Below, piece by piece: positions 56,520-64,000 of a stretch of 64,000 nucleotides of DNA (its first letter is position 1; the number at the start of each line of letters is the position of its first letter). The notes under the pieces were generated by a model. That model made no database searches, had not been told where the DNA came from, and saw only the letters and a list, made by a program, of their open reading frames with translations. A program made the position numbers and the translations under genes. Origin of the DNA: Margaritispora aquatica (lineage: Eukaryota; Ascomycota; Leotiomycetes; Helotiales; Discinellaceae). The stretch lies in assembly GCA_007644065.1 (NCBI GenBank), contig VJWN01000013.1, positions 1,331,906-1,395,905 on the forward strand, read 5' to 3'.

Positions 56520-56930
56520 CTAAGTTGACTATAGCTAACTTAACTATTATTACGCTACACATAGCAAAATTAACCACTGTTGTACTATATATAGCTAACT
56601 TGACTACTGTCGCGTTGTACATAGCAAACTTGACCACTGTCGCGCTATATACAGCTAACTTGACTACTATCGTACTGTACATAGCCAACTTGACTACTGT
56701 CGCACTATACACAACAAACTTGACTACTGTCGCGCTACACACAGCTAACTTAACTACTGTCGTACTGTATACAACAAACTTGACCACTGTCGCGCTACAT
56801 ACAGCTAACTTAACTACTGTCGCGCTATACATAGCAAACTTGACCACTATCGCGCTACATATAACCAACTTGACCACTAGTAAACTATTCGCTGCTAAGT
56901 AATCTACTAGTAAATGATTTATAACCAAAT
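56520..56930 (+). repeat. 30-bp satellite, open in frame on both strands
   Basis: Unit of 30 bp: CTAACTTGACTACTGTCGCG then CTATACATAG, about thirteen copies. As 30 is a multiple of three, both strands stay open (plus strand L-T-T-V-A-L-Y-I-A-N repeats). It is a tandem array rather than a gene: no start context, no flanking exon, and it sits in RIPped DNA directly after the Plavaka relic. Confidence 0.85.
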
Positions 56931-56999
56931 TAACTACTGTTAGGTAATTTATAGTTAAGTTAATATAATCTACAACTAAATTAACTAATCTTTAATTCT

Positions 57000-58985
57000 A
57001 TATATTACGAGTTTCGGGCAAGATAAATCTATTAGCACTAACATAACTTTCTATTACTAAATATATAGACAATTAGTATATCTTTTATATAGTAGTCTAC
57101 CCTAGTAGAGTACGGGTCAATATCGGTAAGGTTAAGTAGTATGTAAGGGTAAGTACGAAGTTGGTCGTCGGTTTTAAGATACGCTTCGGTCTGTACTATC
57201 TAAGTCCTATTCCCCTTTTCTAAGTACAAATACCTTCTTATATTCTCTTTTACCTACGATAGTACTATTTTGTTTTAATATAGAGATTTTAATAACTTAG
57301 TATATTAGATATTTTACTACTTTACTATAATTATATCGTTAAGTTAAGTATCCTTTACGGTAGGTCTCGATATTAAACACGATATATTTAGAATAAGCTA
57401 ATCCTTTTTAGCTTATAAGGTAGGAATCTTCTAGTTCTATAACCAAAAAAACGAAAGACTCCTTCTTAAGGTTAACGTTCTAATAATCGTACACTATCTA
57501 CATCGATAAAGAAGCGATAATATACCTATAAAGATAACCGTTACGATAAGGAATCGAATTATTATAATAACTAGTCCTAAGTATAGTTTTCTATAATACT
57601 TCTAATTAATTAGAATAGAATATTACCTAATATATAAATAGAATATTACGGAAGTGGTTTACGATTCTTCTAGACCTAAGGTACTAGCAAGAAGCTAGTA
57701 CGATATACTATCTAACGCTTATAGTTCATTCTTTATAACACTAACACTACTCGCCACGAGGTCTCCTTATAACACTAGAAGGGGGGTTATAAGCGAGGAA
57801 GGCGATTTAGATAATAAAAGTAACGACGATAATAACTTATTAGTATAACTCGACGGGTCTCTATAGGGAGTACTCAAAGTAAGGGCCACTAGAGGTACGC
57901 TAGGCACTAAGGTTAATACTAGCTAGACCGATATTAAACTCGGAATAAAGATAATTACAAGTATATAGGCAGCTAGAGAATTTAGGTTAGAGTAGAAATT
58001 CTAGCTAGATATAGATATCAAGGTTTTTTTGGTAACGATTTAGTAATACTAGTTTAAAGTAGTTAACGTACGAAAGGTTAGTATAATACTTCGGGATAAT
58101 TTTCTCGAATAACTTATTATTAAAAAGGTATAGTATATTATATATAGTCTTTATTATATACGAGCTAATATGGACTAGATGAAGGATTTAGTGGTAGATA
58201 GGCGTAGTAGTATTATAAGTCGTATATAAGTATTAGTTAAGACTGAATTTGAACTAGAGGCTACGAGTAATTTAGGTAACGTACACTAAGGGTTCTAGGA
58301 AACGTTAGGAAAGGATTATACTATACTTTCTCTAGATATTACAAGAGTAAGTTAATTTGACTTCTAAGTTAAGATATAGAGACTAACCGAATTGTAGCTA
58401 GGGCATTAGAAGTAGTTAAGTAGGATAGTAATCAAATACCTTACGATTTTGTTTAATACTCCTAATATATTAGCTGACTATCGCTTGTCGTGTCTATAGT
58501 TTTAACCTCTTTGACCTTATATAATTATATAGATGTCTATACTTATTTTACATATAGTAAGAGAGAGGGTTACTAGATCTGATATAACCTAAAAGCTAGA
58601 TAGTACTAACTTTATAAGTTAGTAGCGTAGTAGAGTTAGGTATTTGAATATATATATATTAATAAGAATTAGGAAGCCTTAGAAAAGTTAGGAAGAGCTA
58701 GGAAGAAATAAGTACTATAAAGTAGGATTCTATCGCTTAAATACTTACTATAAAGGTCGAATAGATAGTAGTAAAGCTAGCCTTACTCGACGATACTATA
58801 GTTATACTTAACTAGTAGAAGGATACTTTAGACGACTTAGTAGATAATCCTAATTTTCTAACGGTATATAGTAATCTATAAGGCTCTTTTTAGATATTAC
58901 TAACGTTAAGAAAGGAATCGGTTATACGAGAAAGTCGCCTATTATTGTTAAAACGGGAGTATAGTATAGTAGAAAAGAAGGAGAG
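57000..58985. other. Decayed, unassigned transposon DNA
   Basis: About 2 kb of moderately AT-rich sequence, less degraded than 33-37 kb, with stop-interrupted plus-strand frames and a Glu/Arg-rich character towards the right. It may be the downstream part of the Plavaka element. No motif recognised. Confidence 0.4.
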
Positions 58986-59215
58986 GTAAGGAATACTGAT
59001 TTTAAGGAGGAGAACGATAGTAGGGAGAAGGAGGATAATAAGGAGAGGGAGGATGACTGGGAGGAGGGGGATAATAGGGAGGAAGAGGATAACGATAGGG
59101 ATAAGGAGGACGATAGGGATAAGGAGGATAATAGGGATAAGGAGGACGATAGGGCGAGGGAGGACGATAAGGATAAGGAGAACGGTAATAGGAAGGACGA
59201 TAATAAACCGATAAG
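58986..59215 (+). repeat. Purine-rich GGATAAGGAGGA repeat
   Basis: About 230 bp of repeating GGGATAAGGAGGACGATA words (roughly 18-24 bp). On the plus strand it reads as Asp/Lys/Glu/Arg repeats (KEDDRDKEDNRD), so it is probably the low-complexity acidic tail of a lost coding sequence. Confidence 0.7.
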
Positions 59216-59524
59216 TTAAACTATAATACCTAGGGTATTACGGAGTTAGAGTAAGGGAGGAAAACGCTAGAAGTATCCTTAACTATAAGGACTTGTTCTA
59301 CTCGTTAAGAGGGGTTACGTTAAGTATATATAAGTTAAACACTTACTTCCTATTATTAATTATATCTAAGGTAAGATAGATTCTAAGGTTAAGAATAATC
59401 TTTGATATTATTACTATTCTTAACGATAAGTTTATATCGTCGATAGTACTTATTAATTATTAATAATCTTACTAACTAATATTATAAGTAGTGTTAAATA
59501 ACGAAGAGAAGAGAGATTATATAG

Positions 59525-59790
59525 TGAATAGTCGTCTTAGTAGTTAAGTTAGTAGTTAGGCTAGTAGTCGGGCTAGTGGTCGTTTTGATAGTCGGTTAAG
59601 AGTAGTTTAGTTAGTTAATTTGGTGGTTAGTTAAGAGTAATTTTGTTAGTTAATTTGGTAGTTAGTTAAGTGGTTTAGTTAGTTAATTTAGTGGTCGGTT
59701 AAGAGTAATTTTGTTAGTTAAGTTAGTAGTTAGTTAAGAGTTATTTTATTAGTTAAGTTAGTAGTTGTCTGTACTTAATTTGCTATTAAC
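59525..59790 (+). repeat. GTTAGTTAATTTGGTAGTTA minisatellite
   Basis: Irregular tandem array of AGTTAGTTAAGAGTAATTTT and related words (units near 20 and 50 bp) with T/G changes between copies. Confidence 0.7.
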
Positions 59791-59909
59791 GTTTTGTAAT
59801 TAATCCTTTAACCTATCTAGTTAATATAGATTAAGTTTTAGTTCGATTTATACTTAGGATAGGTCGAATCTTATAACTAACAACAATGACCATAGTAATA
59901 ATAATAGAG

Positions 59910-60005
59910 CTACTAGAAACTATAGCAACTATAGTAAGCGTGGCACGCGTGGCAGCTGTAGTAGCTATAGTAGCTATAGTAGCTATAGCAGGCATAGTGC
60001 TAATA
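59910..60005 (+). repeat. 12-bp AGTAGCTATAGT repeat
   Basis: Four or more copies of TAGTAGCTATAG in a GC-richer patch with the related words GTGGCACGCGTGGCAGC. It reads on the minus strand as Ala-Thr-Ile repeats. Confidence 0.65.
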
Positions 60006-60232
60006 GTACCGCGTTAATAGGCATAGTGACATTAACCACGTTAACACGTACGTATCGGCTACTAACACTGAGTTAGTATGTACGTATCCTCTAATAGTAC
60101 TAGCTTAACAAGCCTTAGCGTCGATAGTAGCCGATTAGTAGAGACGTAACTGTCGTTGGCGTCAAAACTAGGGACTAGTGACGTTAGGCTCTTTTGTACT
60201 ATTAGCACGCTATTGGCACTACGGTGGCAGGC

Positions 60233-60247
60233 TCCGGATTTGCGGAT
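60233..60247 (-). repeat. Inverted copy of the 38,748 15-bp word
   Basis: TCCGGATTTGCGGAT, exact reverse complement of 38748-38762, placed at the end of the gypsy integrase relic. Confidence 0.6.
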
Positions 60248-60249
60248 GT

Positions 60250-62063
60250 AGGTATACTTTCTTTATTATTAATAGTAGTTTAAGTTTATAATTTATAACT
60301 CCTTTAACTTCTAAGATTTCGAATAGTCTAAGTTTCTTATAATCTAGTTTATTACTAGGTTATTTAGTTTTAATGTTTTTTTAAAGTAAGTAAACTTTAT
60401 TCTTTCTTTTAAGTATAGGTTCTATATTATATTTCTTATTATAGTATAACGCTAAGCGTTAAGCTAAGAACTCGATATTTGTTATAAGCTCTTAGTATAA
60501 CGATTTAAGTTCTTTAACTTAAATTATAGTATCTTACGTAAGCTTACTTAGTAGTAATGTTTTATATACTTCGGGGTTATACTTATAATTAGTATAGAAT
60601 AGTGATACTTTTGTTATTTCTATTAATATACTATTATATACGAACTAGGCTATTAGTAGTAGTTCTATCTAATTGTCTTATTAATAGTTTATATAATAGT
60701 AGAGGTATCTTTCTATTATTTAATTTAGTCTTTTAGTCTATTTGTCCGTTTCTAGGTAAAATATAGTAAATATCTTATATTTTGTTCCGAGCTTAACGAT
60801 AAATATTAACTAGAATTTCGATATAAAAAGCTTATTTTAGTTTAAGATAATCTTATCTAGTACGTTATAGTTAGTAATTATTATTTACTTAAACGTATAG
60901 GCTAGTTCTTTTACTAAGCTTAATTCTTTATATAGTAGTATATACGTATACTTAGTAAGCCTGTCCGTAATTACTAGGATACTATCGTATTATACTCCTA
61001 TAACTAGTTCTTTTAATAGTAGTAGTTTAACTATAAAATCTTATATAATTAATTTCTATAGTTATAAAGGTATATCTAGTGACTTAAGCTAACTATAGGG
61101 AGTATACCTTACGGCTTTATTCCTTATATAAGTATTGTATTTAATAACTACCTTAGTAACTATTTTTCTTATACTTAGAAAGTAGTATATTCGTATTATA
61201 CGTTCTATTATTTTATAAATACCCTAGTGTCTATATACGAGTAATCTATATTATTCTTATATAAACGTTATCCTAATAAGTATAAGGATATAAACCTTCT
61301 ATTTATATATCTATATTTTATCGTTAAGGTTTAATCCTCTAGATTTAACTATAGCTAAGTCTACTAATACTATATTATTATTATAAGCTTTATAGATTCA
61401 CTCTATCTAAGAGTCCTACGTAACTCTAGATATTATTACGATTTCTATATTATCGTTAAATATTATTTTTACTTATTAATTAAATACTAAGCTATTACCT
61501 TCTTATTATAAGATTATATATAAAGGGTATATCTTATTTTCGAGATATTCTAGTTTCTTACTAAGAGTATTTATTCTAGTATTTTTACTTCTTTTAATAT
61601 AAAAGATTTTAAGATTATAAGTAGTAAGGGTTTTAGCTTATTTAACTTGTTTTTAATTTAACTCTTTTATTATTATAAAGAAGACTAAGTTCTTATAATT
61701 AGTATATACTTATACCTAGTGTTTCGATCCTTATACGTAGATCTTCTACGTCTATATTACTTTTATTATAACGAGTAATTCTTTATTATAGATCTTATAA
61801 TTAAGTTCTATTAGTAATAACTTCTATAAGAAGAACGCGACTAGTTAATTCTTTTTTATAAGGCTAGGCTAGCTTAAGACTACTCTTATTATATAGTCTA
61901 AAGAGTCCGTTTCTACTATAACTAGTTTTTCTTAATTAAATGTAATAAGAACTAGTTTTGTTATAAAAGCTTCTTTTAGTTTATTAAATACTATCTAAGC
62001 TACTTCTATCTAATTAAAGATTAACGCTTTCTTAGTTAATTTAGTTAAAGGTATTACGATTAC
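60250..62063 (-). mobile_element. Ty3/gypsy retrotransposon pol, 3' part, RIP-inactivated and truncated
   Basis: Minus-strand frames read in correct pol order from high to low coordinates. Near 62,050-61,860: VIPLTKLTKKALIF, EAFITKLVLITFN, EKLVIVETDSLDYII, the end of reverse transcriptase leading into RNase H. Next comes VYTNYKNLVFF. Near 61,000-60,900: SILVITDRLTKYTYILLYK, the integrase core. Near 60,400-60,310: KVYLL-stop-KNIKTK, PSNKLDYKKLRLFEI, the integrase C-terminal domain. Stops lie at expected Trp, Gln and Arg positions. The 5' part (gag, protease, most of RT) is missing: the sequence is cut at 62,063 by the LTR of another element. Confidence 0.82.
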
Positions 62064-62306
62064 TGTAGTGGTTGAGGGCTGGCCGGTCACCTGATCTGTT
62101 AGCTAATCAGGGTACGTGATATGGGATAGGTCTTTTATAGAGAGCTCTCGATATTATATAGCAAATCATCTTCTTCTTTCTTAACTAATTTAACGGGCCC
62201 TTTTTTCTACGTATTAGACGTACTAGACTAAAGCGTTATAGATCTAGTATTACCCTATCCTCTTATACTACTCCCCCTATAGTATAGTAGTTTTATAGCC
62301 TTTATA
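62064..62306 (+). mobile_element. Probable 5' LTR of a plus-strand gypsy element
   Basis: The sequence changes abruptly from decayed pol to a GC-normal segment starting TGTAGTGGTTGAGGGCTGGC. About 240 bp later comes TTAGCGCCCGACGAGAGGC, which looks like a primer-binding-site region, and then gag. The last LTR base pair reads TA rather than CA, as RIP would give. The exact right edge is uncertain by a few bases. Confidence 0.6.
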
Positions 62307-63853
62307 TTAGCGCCCGACGAGAGGCTTTGTTTATAGAAAGGATCTATATATATATTAGTCTAGTTACGGTTTTTTGTAGTTAAAAATAAATAAAAGACGA
62401 TAAAAGAGTATATAGAAAACGATAAGTAAAGAGGATAAGAGAGAGTAGAGATTAATATCTTACCTAGAATCGCGAATATAAGTAGGAAAATATAAAGGTT
62501 AAGGTAAAATAAATTAAAGGTAAAGAAAGATAAGAAGTATATATACTTTATTTAAAAAAAGAATAAGGAAAGGAACGAAAAAAAAAAGGAAAAAAAGAAG
62601 GAAGGAGAAAAACTCCTACTTTTAAGAGAGACAGTACTAATAGAGACAGTATAGATAACGCTATATATATAAGTATTAATAGTAAAAACGGTATAGAAGG
62701 TAATTAACTTATTAATAAGTTATATCTTATTTAAAGAAATACTAGTAAGAGAGATTAATTGGACTAAGGAATTATTAGTAGAATCAAGTTAAGAGCCTAA
62801 AGAAGCGTTAAGGAACACGTTAATTATAAAAGATTAAAGTAGAATAGTAACCTTTTATATACCTATACTATTAGTAGAAGCTCCTAGAGCACCTTACTTC
62901 GATAGAACGAATATAATAGAGTTTTTAGATAGATTTAAAGAGCTATATATAGACTATAGAGTTAGAGATAATAAGATAACAAAGAGGTTACCGCGATACT
63001 ACGAAACTACTGTCAGACAATTCATTAAGAATATACCTACTTAAGTATAGGTTAAAGGACTAGCTTAGTTTTAAGAGTACCCTACTCTCTAAATATAAAG
63101 ATTAGGACGTATTTTAGTAGATGTTCTTAAGACGCTTTCTTAAAACATTTACAAGTACCCTGTATAAAGACACGGATAATTTAAGATAGTATATAAGATA
63201 GTTTACAACTATCTCTAAACACTTTACTAAGAAGTAAATCCTAGATAAATATACGTAAAGAATATAGTTTTTGAATAGACTCCTAACACGTATTCGAGAC
63301 AAAGTTATTTAGAAGTATAAAGTTAAAACTAAGTAGCTAAGTATAGTTAAGTTTAATAAAATAGCTAAAACTATTATTAATATTAATATAATAAATAAAA
63401 CTATTCGAGACTTTATAAGAATAAAAGTAGTAGATAAGGATATATAAAAGCTCGTTAAATAAACTTAAAAGAAAAAGGAGACGGTCGCTTTAGACCTTAA
63501 GTTAACCCTACTAGTTATACCTTAATCTATATAAGTAGATCGTAGAGTAAAAGCTTAGTTATTAGATATTATCTAAAGAATATAGAAACTTTTACTTACT
63601 ATACTATAAGGTATACTAAAGTAGTAGATACTTAGATTTCCTATACCCGGCGTAGTAAATTAAGGTTACCCTTAAAGGTAGTACCGTGGTCCGTAGCCTT
63701 ATAGCTAGTAAGACGTTCGAATCTAGAAAACCTTAGTATCTAATCTTAACGTAATAATAAGTAAGAATAGTTAAGGATCGAGTAAATACTATTACTATAG
63801 AGAAAAAGGATATTTTAAGAAGGAATACGAAATACTATACTAGAACATTTTAC
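62307..63853 (+). mobile_element. Ty3/gypsy gag relic, cut off by the telomere
   Basis: Plus frame at 62,878-63,042 reads APRAPYFDRTNIIEFLDRFK, then ELYIDYRVRDNKITKRLPRY, then TVRQFIKNIPT, a gag capsid start of the fungal gypsy type. Downstream frames are broken by stops until the nucleocapsid zinc knuckle at 63,787-63,828. Protease and pol would follow but the telomere begins at 63,854. This element lies opposite in orientation to, and interrupts, the minus-strand gypsy pol on its left. Confidence 0.78.
63787..63828 (+). other. Gag CCHC zinc knuckle with all four ligands changed to Tyr
   Basis: The codons read Y-Y-Y-Y-R-E-K-G-Y-F-K-K-E-Y. Spacing Y-x2-Y-x4-Y-x4-Y (codons at 63787, 63796, 63811, 63826) equals C-x2-C-x4-H-x4-C exactly. 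TAC/TAT for TGC/TGT is a G-to-A change, and TAT for CAT is C-to-T, so four separate RIP-type transitions would destroy the knuckle while leaving its Arg/Glu/Lys/Gly context intact. Confidence 0.7.
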
Positions 63854-63883
63854 TTAGGGTTAGGGTTAGGGTTAGGGTTAGGG

Positions 63884-63924
<41 letters not shown>

Positions 63925-64000
63925 GGTTAGGGTTAGGGTTAGGGTTAGGGTTAGGGTTAGGGTTAGGGTTAGGGTTAGGGTTAGGGTTAGGGTTAGGGTT
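63854..64000 (+). repeat. Telomere, (TTAGGG)n
   Basis: 147 bp of TTAGGG in the 3'-G-rich orientation expected at a right chromosome end, about 24 copies to the window edge. One variant repeat has an extra T (GGGTTTAGGG at about 63,899-63,908). The array starts directly after AACATTTTAC with no subtelomeric spacer. Confidence 0.98.

Noticed and set aside
56479..56928. Open frames of 125 codons (+) and 149 codons (-)
   Set aside because: Both result from a 30-bp tandem array whose length is a multiple of three; no start context, exons or domain.
63114..63302. Minus-strand 62-codon frame in the gag relic
   Set aside because: The plus strand carries the gag similarity on both sides; the minus frame is a shadow.
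1..64000. tRNA or rRNA genes
   Set aside because: No cloverleaf or internal-promoter B-box (GGTTCGANTCC-type) with a matching A-box was found by eye on either strand; a dedicated search could still find one.

Overview
The window looks like the right end of a chromosome of a filamentous ascomycete (Pezizomycotina, possibly a leotiomycete, though the class is an inference). The evidence is gene content (ATG17, a SconB/Met30-type F-box/WD40 protein, Zn2Cys6 regulators, an NCS1 permease), introns mostly 43-106 nt long with GT..AG ends and CTRAY-like branch sites, a terminal array of TTAGGG repeats, and heavy C-to-T/G-to-A decay of the kind made by repeat-induced point mutation (RIP).

Region 1, about 1-29,340, is ordinary gene-bearing DNA with ten genes. 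In order: a partial Zn2Cys6 regulator (-) divergent from an NmrA-like reductase (+); ATG17 (-); a secreted cysteine-rich protein made of two tandem 8-Cys modules (+); a small acidic disordered protein (+); SconB/Met30-type F-box/WD40 (+); a PNGase A-like secreted protein with one frameshift (-); a nine-exon NCS1 permease (-); a single-pass membrane protein (-); and a large disordered protein (-). After about 4.6 kb without a gene comes a six-exon Zn2Cys6 regulator (-), whose zinc cluster lies on a short 5' exon. There is no obvious biosynthetic cluster. The only suggestive pairing is the divergent regulator and reductase at the left edge.

Region 2, about 29,340-33,100, is a transition zone: normal DNA, a RIP-inactivated Tc1/mariner element with 33-bp terminal inverted repeats, and a decayed histidine-acid-phosphatase gene.

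Region 3, about 33,100-63,853, is AT-rich subtelomeric heterochromatin with no intact gene. CpA/TpG are strikingly scarce and TpA abundant. It contains minisatellites, an LTR followed by a decayed cysteine-type ORF, two diverged tandem copies of an unidentified 6-7 kb unit, a Plavaka-type transposase relic, the 3' part of a minus-strand gypsy pol, and a plus-strand gypsy LTR plus gag.

Region 4, 63,854-64,000, is the telomere. It abuts the gag zinc knuckle of that gypsy element, so the chromosome end is capped inside a retroelement. All coordinates and alignments were read by eye; no database search was run.
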